Below are positions 37,292 to 49,475 of a stretch of DNA of 64,000 bases, one piece after another. Positions within the stretch are counted from its first letter, which is position 1. Each line of letters starts with the position of its first letter. The notes below the pieces were generated by a model, which worked only from the letters and a program-made list of their open reading frames with translations, searched no databases and was not told the DNA's origin. This DNA comes from Odiellus spinosus (Eukaryota > Arthropoda > Arachnida > Opiliones > Phalangiidae). The stretch is taken from assembly GCA_963920705.1 (NCBI GenBank), contig OY987227.1, positions 25,649,935-25,713,934 of the forward strand, given 5' to 3'. The position numbers and the translations under genes were made by a program.

Positions 37292-38255
37292 AGATACATT
37301 ATCCTATTCAAGATTGCCATATTGCTCGATATTGCTTCAATATCCCTTTGTAGGGGGTGATGAACCATAAAGGAAGACAGAGGGTGTATAAGAGGAAAGG
37401 AAACTGGCCTCGAAACTTTGAAAAATTGCTTAATCCTTCGCGCTTGGAAATGGAGAGATCCGTGAAAACTTTCCGTTTTAGAAACTACACCTCCTTTTTC
37501 TTTATAAAACAACAAGAACGAGAAGAAAGGATGGATGGATGGACCATCTCTGGCCGGATAAAATGAAATATCACGTGGTTTTTTTCGCTATGTATAGAAA
37601 AGATAGCCGCGATCTCCCCCTTGATGGCATTTTAATAGATGTATGACAAAATGGATAGAGCATGCGGCTCGCGCAATGCATTCATGGCGAACGCGTCAAA
37701 ATCAAGCAGCCAACCATGGGACGGAAAAAATACCGGTCGACTTTTCTTACGAAGTTCTTCTTTTTTAAAAGCAAAAACTTCGTGAAGAGAAAATTACTCT
37801 CAAAGGAAGATAGAAAAGAATGAAAAACGTAATAATATACAAAGTTTTCTTTAACGCCTTTCATAAATTTTTGAATTTTATCTCTAATCCTTATAAATTA
37901 TTATAAAGGTGGCTAATTCACTGTAAAAGATTCACGTACACGTACGAGTTAATTCCTGTTAGGCTTGTAGCCTTGTAACAACTTGTAAGAGGCGAATTAT
38001 TGCACGTACTACATCATTTTGGATTAACGTATTTTAATTTTTCTCATTGGTTAAATTGAAAACTGTTTAACGGCCTACAAGCAAATGGGTTCTTGAAAAT
38101 CTATTACCAACACAATGGGCAACCGTGATCCCATCTTTTGCATATATTTGGGGGTTAATTAGTTCCTTAAAATCTTTACAACGACTATAACTGACTACCG
38201 CCTTTGGCAATGCTAGTAGTCAGTTACGTAATCACTTTAATACAGTCAAAGCTAC

Positions 38256-38305
38256 AGGTTTGTACACCACTACACCGACAGTTAGGTGAAGTGGTGTACA
38301 AACCT
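38256..38305. repeat. Near-perfect 50-bp hairpin
   Basis: AGGTTTGTACACCACTACACC pairs with GGTGAAGTGGTGTACAAACCT around a loop GACAGTTA. The arms match at 20 of 21 positions. Confidence 0.85.
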
Positions 38306-38408
38306 TCTCTGAAGACCGTGCCAACATGGTGCCAAACAGCTGTTTGAGTTGTTGCCCTTAATTTTGTCAAAGCATTTGGGAAAACTAGGAATAGGGACGA
38401 GCTATTAT

Positions 38409-38826
38409 CAGAGGTATATAATAACCCCCTTCGGGGGGAAGTATGAAAGTCCCTATACTACCAATGCTAAAAATCACGAACAACAAGAGCCCGCTGCTGT
38501 CTATCTAGGCCACTAGCTCGCGCTGGACTTCTCAATGTCGCTACTCTAGTAAATGGTCTTTGTATAAACAAGACGGCTCGATTTGTCTTTAGAACTTCCT
38601 GTCTCGGGAGTCAGGCTGTCTGTTAAAATGGAGTCGAAGGTTGACTTCAGCTCGCGAGTTCCGGAAGTGCGCGTAGGGAAAATTTAGTGAGGTTCAAAAT
38701 GGTGTAACTATTTTTTGGGAGTAAAGCGGTGTGTCGATCCGCCGCGATTTACGCCGGGCACTCGTTGTTCGTCGATTTTGCCTACCTTTCATACTTCCCC
38801 CCGAAGGAGGTTATTATATACCTCTG
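38409..38826. mobile_element. MITE family B copy 2, inverted relative to copy 1
   Basis: Target duplication CTATTAT (7 bp). The centre is the reverse complement of the 8574 copy. Confidence 0.92.
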
Positions 38827-38920
38827 CTATTATATATCTTCAGATTGCCAGAGGGAGGGGGTGTGCGTGGTTGTCCATTTTTAGTCTGCGCAACTCTACT
38901 GCCTTTTATACGATCACCAA

Positions 38921-39037
38921 GAATCCAGCTAAACCTATTTTCCGGGTAAGTTTTAAATTTATTTCTAGTTTAATATTTGTTTCTAATTTTTCTTACTGGT
39001 GGATTAAAGAATTTGTTAGGTTGCATTCTCCCTTTAA
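38921..39037. mobile_element. TTAA type 1, right half only
   Basis: GAATCCAGCTAAACCTATTT through GGGTAAGTTTTAAATTTATT to CTCCCTTTAA. It follows family B copy 2 by about 95 bp. Confidence 0.7.
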
Positions 39038-39351
39038 CGACGAGCCTACGTTTCGTGCAAATTTAAAATTGACTTTTATAGCCTAATATTAGATGAAAAA
39101 ATTTTATAGAGTGTATTAGGCCTTCTCGAACAAAAGGGAAAATCACTTTTCGGGCTTACTATAAGGCGTACCACCATATTTCCCTAAATAAGCCTTAGGC
39201 ATTAGGGTAAAATCACGATTTTGAACACAATGTTAAGACACTTTTCGCGTCTCAAAGAGCGAGCTATTATTATGTCCCAAAAACATTCTTTAGACTAAGC
39301 TTAAAATTGAACAAAATTGGATCCCCTAATATGATTGAATACGACAAAATT

Positions 39352-39523
39352 AGCCGCGTTCACACTAGAGACTTTGAAACCGTTTTGAACCGATTTGGAA
39401 AGGTCAAACTATTATATTTTGGGGTCACCCGTGTAGATCTTTCGTCAAAAAATCCAATTAAGGTCTCGAAGAGTCGATTTGAACATTCGAAACGGTTTGA
39501 AAGAGTCAAGTGTGAACGTAGCT
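39352..39523. mobile_element. MITE family G, copy 5
   Basis: AGCCGCGTTCACACTAGAG pairs with CAAGTGTGAACGTAGCT. Flanking ATT on both sides could be a 3-bp target duplication. Confidence 0.78.
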
Positions 39524-40171
39524 ATTATGTTAAATTGTTTCCATATTAAAAATGTCAAATATCAATCAGTTGCTGGCAAGAAACCTTGAGAGTTTTTCCT
39601 CATTATTACGCAATTAATTTAAAAACTAGTAACCGGAAAAGGGCGATGCTTAATTAATGACGAGAGCAAAATTCCTTTACAAAATATGCATCAGTCATTC
39701 AAATCACGTTTTAACAAGAGTTTCTATATAAACAGCGTTCTGTCGTCTGGAAATTCATTAGTCTACCGGTCAGTCCAAACTTGAAATATCAAGGTCTATA
39801 TATCGTAATTTTTAAGCTGAGAGTGTACTAGAGTCGAAGGTGGGGAGAAAGATTTGTAATGTAGCTTGAAAACATTATAAACCTTCTCTAAGCTTTGGAA
39901 TATATATATATTCGACATAAAACTATGTGAAATCGGTCACGCAAAGGTCAGTGTGTGCATGACAGAGAAAATACAAGCTTTTGTGACTTTTATCGCCCCC
40001 TCCAATGCATTTTTACAATTGAAAGTCGACTGAACTTGAGGAGGAGCTGTTAACTTATAATTTTAAGAGCGTACGCAAACCCGGAAGTTATTTGTTCAAG
40101 CTGAAGTTGACCACTGAAAATTTTGGGTTTGAATATTTGTTAGGGTTTGAAGGTTTTTAAATTATTTCCCT

Positions 40172-40611
40172 TTAAAGGGAGAATGAAAGGCCAAAACAAC
40201 CTATTTTTAATCGATTAAGAATGCTAAAATAATTCGTTATTTTATAATCAATTTCCAAAGTTTCGACGCTAAGCCTAGGCTTCCTAGCTCGGTGAACTAG
40301 GCTAGCACGACCTGGATTTTTTTTAATATTCGCGGCTGTTCTTATCGCCAATCACGAGCGAGTACGCGTATTTTAAAAAAACGCGTGCTCGCTCGTGATT
40401 GGCGAATAGATCAGACGGGAATATTAAAAAAAATACGGCTCGTGCTCGCCTAGTTCGCAGCCAAGGCTTAGCATCCGCAAGTTTTGAAACTTTGGAAATT
40501 GGTTATAAAATAACGAAATATTTTTGGCGAGTTATATTTTTGTTTTTCTCATTATTTTAGCATTCTTAATCGATTAAAAATAGGTTGTTTTGGCCTTCAT
40601 TCTCCCTTTAA
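40172..40611. mobile_element. TTAA-flanked palindromic MITE, type 2, copy 2
   Basis: Full-length between TTAA sites. The centre differs from copy 1 by a few substitutions. Confidence 0.85.
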
Positions 40612-41070
40612 ATAAAACTGATCACGGGGAAAAGACCCCGGGACATTTGACATTGAAATTCCATCCTCCCATATAAAAGAGAGATATCCAAAAACAGGGC
40701 GGGTATAGAGGGGTAAAAAAATTATTGATCGTGGATTGTAGACTGTCTATATAAATGGGGGGGGGGGGGAACTCTCTGATCTCGAATAAGACAGCTTAAC
40801 TTGACAGCGTGAAACAAGGCGTAATATTTCAGGGATACCATTGATGCTTGTTAGGAAAGAATTGTAAGTTGACCAATGCCTTTTTGACCTATATATATCG
40901 GCTAGGTTCTCGCCCAGCTCTATTATTAAATAGTAGAGAATAATATAAAAACTAACCTTTGGAACATTTTTCGCCCAGGCACGTATGTCGGAAACCCTCC
41001 AAAAATATGGAGGGCTTCGTGTACTCTAGCGAGAGGGTGTCAGGGGAACCAACACAAAGTTTGCTTTTTG

Positions 41071-41944
41071 TTAAAGTTAGGGTGAAGAGGAAAATCAAGT
41101 GATTTTTTTCCAAAATATAGGATTATACAGGACACAAAATTAGGTTTTATAGGATAATATAGGATTAAAATGAGCTCAAATAAAGGATTTATAAGACAAA
41201 TTTCCCCATACCTTTACCCCTTTTGGTTGCTCTGGTTCTAATTGCAAGAAGCAAAACAGACAGTTTTTAAAAGCACGGCAATATTTTTTGACCCCCAAAA
41301 ATGCCAATTAACTCAAAATTATAGGACTTTATAGGATATTTCAATAAAATACTGGATAATATAGGACATATTTGAAAAGATAGGATTTTATAGGAATTAT
41401 AGGTTGCCTGTAAGACCTTTCCACGTAGTTAATGATTCAGGAAACATATCAGAATAATTTTAAAAATTATAATAGATCCAGATTGAACTCTTCTTTTAAA
41501 TTGATCCCTCCAACCAATCGCGTAACGCCCTGCCTTCCACCGAACAAAATAGTACTCGTGGTACGCGATATGACGAGCGCAATTATAGCGCGAGATGTGA
41601 CAAACGTGGCGCGAGATAAAGAGCGTGCCAAGAGTAAGCATGGCGCTACGCGATTGGTTGTTGGGTGTCAATATAAAAGAACAGTGAAATCTGGATCTAT
41701 TTTTATTTTTAAACGTGGCGCGAGATAGAGAGCGTGCCACGAGTATTTTGTTCGCGGGAAAGCAGGGCGCTACGCGATTGGTTGCTGGGTGTCAATTTAA
41801 AAGAACAGTGAAATCTGGATCTATTTTGAATTTTAAAATCATTGTGATATATTTCCAGTCTGATTAACTACTCGAATATGTCTTATAATTAGTAGAAGAG
41901 TCGATAAAAAAAAGCACTTAATTTTCCTCTTCACCCTCCCTTTA
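41071..41944. mobile_element. Composite TTAA-type element with GGGTGAAGAGGAAAA ends
   Basis: GGGTGAAGAGGAAAATCAAGTG near the left TTAA is mirrored by the right end CACTTAATTTTCCTCTTCACCC. The interior holds TATAGGA-rich DNA and a GC-rich segment with two copies (about 41642 and 41769) of GCGCTACGCGATTGGTTG and what follows, partly inverted against 41505. The right target reads TTTA rather than TTAA. Confidence 0.6.
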
Positions 41945-42563
41945 TATAAATTTCAACCTAAATGGAAAGCTAACGCGTATTTATACATAATGTTGAATCT
42001 CAAGGGGATAATAAAGTAGTTTTTGCCAAACAGATTTTGTTGTAACAGTGTAGAATTATTTATATTTGGAGTTTTCAGAACGTAAATAAGTTGGGGTCCC
42101 CACGATATTTTATGGTTTTGATATAGATATATATGGAGGTGGCTTATAGGTTTCGTTATTGAAATTTCAGTGAGATGCTGCATGCATGATTTCAGAGTTT
42201 TGTTAGAACAAATCGATTTTTTGGGAGTTGTCTCCATAAAAAGCAAGCCGCTATATTATAGCTTATTGTATAAATGGAATTTTTAATATTTTCCTTATGG
42301 CTCCTCGCCTTAAAATATTTTTAGATGAAAAAATTATATATAAAATAATCCTTGAAACTTCTAAAAGTAAAGATTAAAGGTCAAATTTCATGATCAATGG
42401 CTGATGGCTTCTCTGTTCTTTGGGTACAGCAAATGTACCGTAACAACGGGGTCATAGTTACAATGAGACAACATTTATTCGCTGGTCCTAGACCGATATG
42501 ATAGTACACTTTATTTTTAGCTTCTGCATATCAGCCAGGTGATAAAATAAATGTGGATAGTAT

Positions 42564-42980
42564 CAGAGGTATATAATAACCCCCTTCGGGGGGAAGTATG
42601 AAAGGTAGGCCAAATCGACGAACAACGAGTGCCCGGCGTAAATCGCGGCGGATCGACACCCCGCTTTACTCCCAAAAAATAGTTACACCATTTTGAACCT
42701 GACTAAATTTTCCCTACGCGCACTTCCTGAACTCGCGAGCTGAAGTCAACCTTCGACTCCATTTTAACAGACAGCCTGACTCCCGAGACAGGAAGTTCTA
42801 AACACAAATCGAGCCGTCTTGTTTATACAAAGACCATTTACTAGAGTAGCGACATTGAGAAGTCCAGCGCGAGCTAGTGGCCTAGATAGTCAGCAGCGGG
42901 CTCTTGTTGTTCGTGATTTTTAGCATTGGTAGTATAGGGGCTTTCATACTTCCCCCGAAGGGGGTTATTATATACCTCTG
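42564..42980. mobile_element. MITE family B copy 3
   Basis: Same orientation as the 8574 copy. Flanks ATAGTAT and ATATTAT fit a 7-bp duplication with one change. Confidence 0.9.
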
Positions 42981-43673
42981 ATATTATTTGTTTCGTTATT
43001 AATTTAAGTTCGCGATTATGATAATCAACGTTCAGATCAATTAAAATTAATTAGAAAAAAATCACATACGTTTAACGAAAACAACGTGTTGTTCCAACAA
43101 GCGTTGGTTGTAATGAAACAGACGACGCCTCATTCTAATAGTTAGTGTTAAACAAGTTATAGAAACAATTAAAAGAAGAATTAGAACTAGTAAAGACGAA
43201 ACTAAATCTTGAGTGTTGACCATCTAGGACTAATTATTCTCGTTCATTGAAACATTCAATCAGTAAGATTAAAAATTATTTAGTAGCCGCGCCTGTATAT
43301 TAACTGATATAGACGAGGGTTAGGTAAGTAATAAGCTATTTCCTTTGTGTGACACCGAGTTATGTTACGAATATAACTGTCAAGTTATATGATAGCGAAC
43401 TGCATCACGACACAACACTCCAAAGAAACATGACTAACATTTTATCGAGCTATAAAGTAAATTCGTATTCTTATCTGCATAAAATATTTTTCAAAGTGAA
43501 GATATAAAAAGTATACAGGTACATAGTGAAGCTAATTAAACATTCCAAATGACCTTTATTCTCAAGGGGCTTTTTATAATTTATCTTTATATCAACTACA
43601 CGTCTTAAAAACGCTCTTATCAATTACAAATTTTGACGAATATAAGAGACGAACAACATTAATTAAATCTTGG

Positions 43674-44010
43674 CAGAAGTAGATGAAACCCTCCTTTGAA
43701 GTCTACTACTCTAATGTTCGATATAGCGCTCCTCTCTGTATGGGTAAAATTCACAATTTTACGAGATCGGAGGGGTCCTACTTCATACCCCCTGTCTACG
43801 GAAAATTGGAAATTCTCTCTCTCCACAAACGACGACGTTTTTTGGACGAACTCCGAGGCTGCTAGAGATATTCGCTCGACGAACTCCCGCTCCGAAAATA
43901 TCTACCGTTAGGAGGCGTACGAATCGCGCTTCTTGAAACTAACCCATACAGAGAGGGGTAGACGAGACCCGGGAGTAATAGACTTTAAAGGAGGGTTTCA
44001 TCGGCTTCTG
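43674..44010. mobile_element. MITE family A copy 7
   Basis: Target duplication ATCTTGG. Left end CAGAAGTAGATG, right end standard CATCGGCTTCTG. Confidence 0.92.
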
Positions 44011-44820
44011 ATCTTGGATAGATATATTTGTTGCTTTAAATGCAAAATTTTTTTAAATTTCGTCCCTCTCTTCCGACTCAAAATATCGTGGAAGAGACCA
44101 AACAACTCGAGATAGACTGCTTCGGGAACCAATTTCATACCGATTCGGTTTCAACAATCGATAGATGAAGCTACAATAAATCGATTCCTTACTATTTGAA
44201 TATTGGTTTGATTTTACCGTTTCAAATCGATTAAGAAATGTATGCAATTCAAAGTGATGTAATCTGCCTTTAAAATTAATAAACTCTCTTAATTATAATT
44301 AAAATTTACATCAAATATTGCATAACTTGATTTTTGCCTTGAACTTTCCGTATTTTTCGTTTAAGAAACGTAGGAATACGTCCTTATGATAATTTATTGA
44401 TATTTTTTTCTTTCGTGACAAGAAAAGTGTCGCCAGGTTATTTTTGGATTCGCCAAAATTTATTAAAGAGATAGTAACAGCTAAATTATTTTTTATTTCA
44501 TCGCGAAGGATGAATTAGAATATTTATATATTATAAACTTATTATTTACCATGGTAAAGATATAGTAGAAATTATGTTAAATTTTTTTCCTCAAAATTCT
44601 CCGTTGTTTCGACATAAATTGATAATCTAATTTCCGTTTTTTACCTATTTCGTGACGTCATATCATTGCCACAAGCCAAAAATCCAAAACTAGGAGCCTT
44701 TAGGTACGTTTTTCTTCAGTTATACCGACGGAGGAGCTGATCTAAGTGGGCCATGGGTTTTTCTTTTAATTGTCCAGCTTTCGCTGATGACTAAAATTTG
44801 TTTTCCAAGAAGGACACATA

Positions 44821-45073
44821 AGCTACGGTCACACTAGAATTTCTTGATCGATTTGAAACAGTAAAATTCAGACAGATATTCAAATCGCCAGGAATCGATT
44901 TAATGGTCACGTGTTCACGCATTACCTTTATAAATCGATTTATTGTAGCTTCATCTATCGGTGGTTGAAACCGAATCGGTATGAAACTGGTTCCCGAAGC
45001 AGTTTCGAGAAATCGAAACGTTTTGAAATAGTTTAAATCGTTTTCAAGGCCAAGTACGCAAAGGCCTAGTACA
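44821..45073. mobile_element. MITE family G, copy 6, inverted
   Basis: AGCTACGGTCACACTAGAAT to GGCCAAGTACGCAAAGGCCT; the reverse of the 23256 type. A fragment of the same interior (ATCGATAGATGAAGCTAC) lies at 44114-44225. Confidence 0.72.
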
Positions 45074-45683
45074 AGCAAAATATTTTAAATTTCAAAAAGA
45101 TGGAGTATACTATTCCTTTAAGGATGTCGCCAAGATCTCGGTGAGAAATGACTGAAACGTACGGCCAACGGAAAACTTGACTAATAACGAATTTTTCATT
45201 TTTCAAATCAAGATTATTTACCCGCCTGCGGTATTACAGATAGAAACAGTCGAAGCTTTCAGCAAAGAACAAATTAACCTATCTCTATATGAAAAGACTA
45301 GGCCTAGCTCAAAGGGAGAAAGAAGCTAAGTTTTGCACGCTCTGAAACCTAAAATAGGTTCCGGAAAAAAAAGTATAGATTTAAATTTTTCGAGTTTAAA
45401 AATACAGTTATATATATTATATGGAAATTGGCATAAATTTTAGAAATCGCGTTAAAAATTTAAATGTATAAACAATGGTCATTTAAATATTTTAATTATT
45501 TAAATTAATGAGACTGGGAGTCTGATGCTTCTTGATTTAAACTTCAAAATCTTTGGGGAGACTAAGTTGTTCGATTCAGAGCGAGCTAGGGTCCAGTCAC
45601 ACGGCGTAATTGGTGTACTAAAGCAATTAAGGTTAATCTTTAAAATCCCTGCCTCTGACAGTGCTAAAATGATCACGCGTAAT

Positions 45684-45863
45684 TAGAGATCGGGGTTTGG
45701 ATAAGATAATTTCTGTTTGTTTTATCTTTATTCATATTTTAAAATTATCCACGGGAAGTCTATGATAAATCCAATGTAATCGCGAATAATTAACCGATTA
45801 TTTTTTATGATTAACTGATTAACCAATTATTTGTGGATAATCTTGTTCAAACCCCGACCTCTA
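45684..45863. mobile_element. hAT-like MITE (TAGAGATCGGGG termini), copy 1
   Basis: Element of 180 bp with termini TAGAGATCGGGGTTTGGA and GTTCAAACCCCGACCTCTA, flanked by an exact 8-bp duplication CGCGTAAT. An 8-bp duplication and TAGAG ends fit the hAT superfamily. Confidence 0.88.
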
Positions 45864-47920
45864 CGCGTAATCGGTGTACAGGGAATCCGAGAATGATTAG
45901 TCCTTCGATTTTGAGAAGTTAAATATTTTTTTGGGGGGATTTAATGTTAATTTCCAATAGATTTTAATTAATGTTTTACTGCCTATATAATTACTTCAAT
46001 CATGGCAATAAATTCACTTAAATAACGAACAACGCTAATTTTAGCTTCACGGTATAAGAAAATAAATTTTCAAAGGTCATATGTCTAAAAACATAAATAA
46101 TTAAAAGTAATTTTAAATTGCTGCATTGCGGTTTAAGAAAAGCCCGGGAAATCTGACCCCGTTAAGTTAGCTTCGCTGCAAAAAACTCATACATTTTTAA
46201 TAAACCTTTACTGTCGGGAAGACTCCAACAATTAAGATCAGAACACCAAATATAAGGGATTGAAATAATCAGGGATATTCAAATTAGACAGCCAATGAGA
46301 TAGGAGGAAAACCTAAAACGTCAATTAAAACTAATCTTAAGAGCTTTTGACCGTTTGATAAAATAGGTATACATAAAATTGTGTTTCAATTGGAGTTGGC
46401 GAAAACTACTTTCTTCACATCAGGTTTAACATTGTGTAAACATCCGACTGCGCTTTCGTTATATTATGAACTCTTCTTTGAAAGAAGTACAAAGATAAGA
46501 TTTAAACATTTTTAAAGGCGTAGATTAGCCTTCGATTTTTTTGTTAGTTAAGCCTTATTGGATAAATTAATTAGGTCCAGAAATATCAATAATTAGTATT
46601 TTCTGGAAAATAGTAATTATTGGAACGTGACGTATACCGTCAGCATCTTTTGGTTATTTAAACTTAATTTAAATATCCTCAATCTCTATCTAATAAGGCA
46701 CCCCACCCGCATTATATAATTTAGTCAAAATGATCTATATAGTACAACTTTAAAAGGAACCAAATTTCCCATAGGAAAACCGGTTTTTTCAAGTATAAAT
46801 TAGGCCCATTCCAAGTTTGTAGCCTAGTATATAAAGAGATGACTCAACTGCTTTTATAAGCGTTATTCTAAAAGAAATAATTTCTCTTCCAGACTATATC
46901 AGAATTTCCCCTCCAATTTTTTTCTTTCATTTTTCTTCTCGTAATAACACTCAGATGTCATATTGAATTCCTTTTAATTTTGGGTTTATACGGTCTTATA
47001 TATGTATGTAGTTTTCAAAACAAATATTGAGAAAAAAATCTATTTATATCCAAGTTTCTCCGTATTCCTACACGAGGTAAGGAATGGGAATGTCAAATAT
47101 TTCTACAGATGGACAAAAATAAACTGCGCAAGTTTCTTTGCACCAAATAGAGTCATATCACGATTAAAATAAAACTAAAGATTATTATTCTAAGAATTAA
47201 GTAATGTTGGACCACGTTCACGTGATTAAATTGATAAGATAATGCTAATGGATTTACGCGAAAGCGGGATCCATTCTTAACCCTTTTAGGCTTAAACGAG
47301 ATAACCTCTTTAATCCTCCCCATCAAATATAGGATGCTGAGAGAGAGGAAAAAAAAATCGATTTGTCAGAGCTCGTATTATCACGATGTTTTCTTTCATA
47401 AGGGCGATTTTTCCATGATTATTGCGCAGTAGAGGAAAAGGAGGTAGTAACTTACTTTAAGATTCGCCCCCGAAAAATATCGCAGACGTTTATTTTCATT
47501 TTTATCCCGGTTCCTTAACGCGGGGGTTTAAATAAGAGTCGGGGGATGATTTTCCAGCTGGGTTTATCTCTGTCGAAGCGTGAGTTAAAGACACGACGAT
47601 TGAACCGCGGCGCGTACCCGATCTCATTAATATTCATAGATATTTTTAAAGATATTTAAAAAACCCTTACCGGAAGGTTCCCCTCTAACTACCGGTTAAA
47701 TTTTGAAAACTCCTACGAAATACGAGAAACGAGTAGGCTTAACGATTGTAGCCAAAAAAATGTAAACATAGCTAAGCCTCGGTGAAGATATAGCGTTACG
47801 AGGCGAGTTTGGCGGTTAGGCCTAACTCTAGGGTGAAGCCGCGAGGATAAAGGGTAATAAAATAAGATCCCGTACGATTCGGGTGGATATTTTTGATAGT
47901 TAGGCTTAGCGAAATTCGTC
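45864..47920. other. Intronic DNA just downstream of exon 1A
   Basis: Low-copy AT-rich sequence without recognised elements. As the start of the first intron it is a natural place for enhancers, but no specific site is claimed. Confidence 0.5.
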
Positions 47921-47926
47921 ACTTAC

Positions 47927-48023
47927 CCGCTATTTTTAGGACCGCTCGATCAGCCGGGTCTAATTGTAGAATGCTCAAGGGTTTATCCTTGGCCCATTCG
48001 GCCAAACTTTGACAGTAATCCAT
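47927..48023 (-). CDS. shot: Spectraplakin alternative first coding exon, distal (exon 1A)
   Basis: Minus-strand exon. From ATG (48021-48023) it encodes 32 residues plus one base: MDYCQSLAEWAKDKPLSILQ continuing LDPADRAVLKIA, then G and a strong donor GTAAGT (47921-47926). Spliced to 1593 it gives [21 protein letters not shown]. This closely parallels the LDPAERAVVRVADERD segment in front of CH1 in vertebrate MACF1/dystonin, which is strong independent support for the call. The intron to exon 2 is 46.3 kb. The same frame stays open for another 77 codons upstream, to a TGA at 48258-48260, with no further ATG. That part also reads like protein (…FTGYLVDSSWYNSLGHNGR), so a non-AUG start or a missed upstream exon is possible. 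The exon sits in a GC-rich island. Confidence 0.9.
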
Positions 48024-49060
48024 GCGACCGTTGTGTCCGAGCGAATTGTACCACGAGGAGTCTACGAGGTACCCCGTAAAACTCTCGGTGTCGGTAACCT
48101 GACCGGCGGAGAAACTGCGACCGATCGCGAACGACCGACTAGAATTCGATCGCGCACCGTTACACTGACTAGAATCAAAATCCGCCCGCCGCGGGTCCTG
48201 TTCATCGGGATCGCCAATCGTGGACTCCACGATGGGGGGTGCGAATCGCCGACCCCTTCACGGGAAAAGCTCGCGCCCTTCCGTCGGGTTAAAAGCCGGT
48301 CGAAATATCGACTCGGCGGTAGCCACCGTGACGACGATCCGAGCCAACCGGCCTACAAAAACCGGGGGAAAATGGCCGGGAGACTCGGCGACGACGCCGT
48401 ACGTATAACTCCGCTACTTCAGCGACTCACTCCGTCCTTTCTAGGTACGAAAATATCGATCCAATTCGCCCCGTTAACGCGCGTACACCCCCGCCTCGTC
48501 GGGCGATATATTATTCGCGCCGGTCAAAATCAGGCGAGGCTTTTAGAAGAAACCTTCAAACGAGGAAAGGTCGCGAAAAAAAACACACAAGCGCGCAGAC
48601 ACACGCGCACTTACGGCTCAGCCGACATAAACGCGGCTTCTGCCAAACTACCGGTACGCGGGGAGATACAGTCGGCGCCGCGCTCTACCAACTTTTACGG
48701 ACTTCTTTTTAGGCTTAACGTGGCCCGGCAAAAAAAAAGAAAAATACGATTCGAATCGAGACTCTTCCCAGAGCCGGAGAGATGAGAACGAGGGAGAAAA
48801 TACGCGCGCCGTGGCTTCCTATCTCTCGAATTGTACGCTATCGAGCAAAAAATGTTCGTTGCGAACCCCCTACTACCACCCCGAGGTCGTTCTACCAGCT
48901 GTTGGCAATGAAGGGAAGAGACGGGTCATATCGAAAGCGGTAGTTAACGCCGTACGACACAGCCTCCGCTTGGCGAAACTTATTTGGATTTCTCGTCCGC
49001 ACGATTCTATAAACAGGGATAAAAATGTCTCGGAAATACACGATGACTTTTGAAATATAC
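48024..49060 (-). promoter_or_regulatory. GC-rich island upstream of exon 1A (candidate promoter)
   Basis: This is the most GC- and CpG-rich kilobase in the window, abutting the distal spectraplakin start exon. It holds runs such as CGGCGACGACGCC and no repeat family found elsewhere here. A long plus-strand open frame (48009-48785) crosses it. It is Arg/Thr/Pro-rich and probably a by-product of few stop codons in GC-rich DNA. An AATAATATATC stretch near 48510 is the only TATA-like site noticed. Confidence 0.55.
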
Positions 49061-49475
49061 GTTCCTTTTCCGTATTGGTTAGGTACGGGTGGAAAACAAA
49101 ATTTTAGTTCGCTTGATCGATTTTTACGACCAAAAAAATTACGATATTATAGATATCGCGATAGAAATTCCTCCCTCTATGAAAAATGATAACGCGTACA
49201 TGACGGTACGGGTTTAAATATACAGTAAAAGCGTGAACGAGGGTTAAAACTATCTTGACAGGTTAGTAAGTGAATGAGGTAGAGAATAACAGAGCCCGTA
49301 GATAAGAATTTATCAAATGCAATGCTCATGAACGCTCTTAGTGAAGATTACGGTTAAAGGGTTAGTGCCACGAATATATTCCTATGTTTTCAGATTTGTT
49401 TCGCATTTAAAGGAAATAAAAATAGTTGGGTTAAGGCGAGGCATGAGAGTGGTTTATTAAGCCACCTCCTTTACT

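Larger units (their letters stand above)
1594..47926 (-). other. shot: Large first intron of the spectraplakin gene (distal isoform)
   Basis: This is the interval between the donor of exon 1A and the acceptor of exon 2. It contains the proximal start exon and most of the mobile elements listed below. Apart from the transposon-borne gene and a Helitron helicase fragment, no other convincing coding exon was recognised. Further alternative start exons may have been missed. Confidence 0.8.

Noticed and set aside
43683-43911. Recurrent small frames MKPSFEVYYSNV and MKSTTLMFHIALL
   Set aside because: They recur only because MITE family A is repetitive, and both strands are open through the palindrome.
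48009-48785. 258-codon plus-strand open frame
   Set aside because: It lies antisense to a well-supported exon in a GC-rich island where stops are scarce. It is Arg/Thr/Pro-rich with no domain, and its ATG is inside the other gene's exon.
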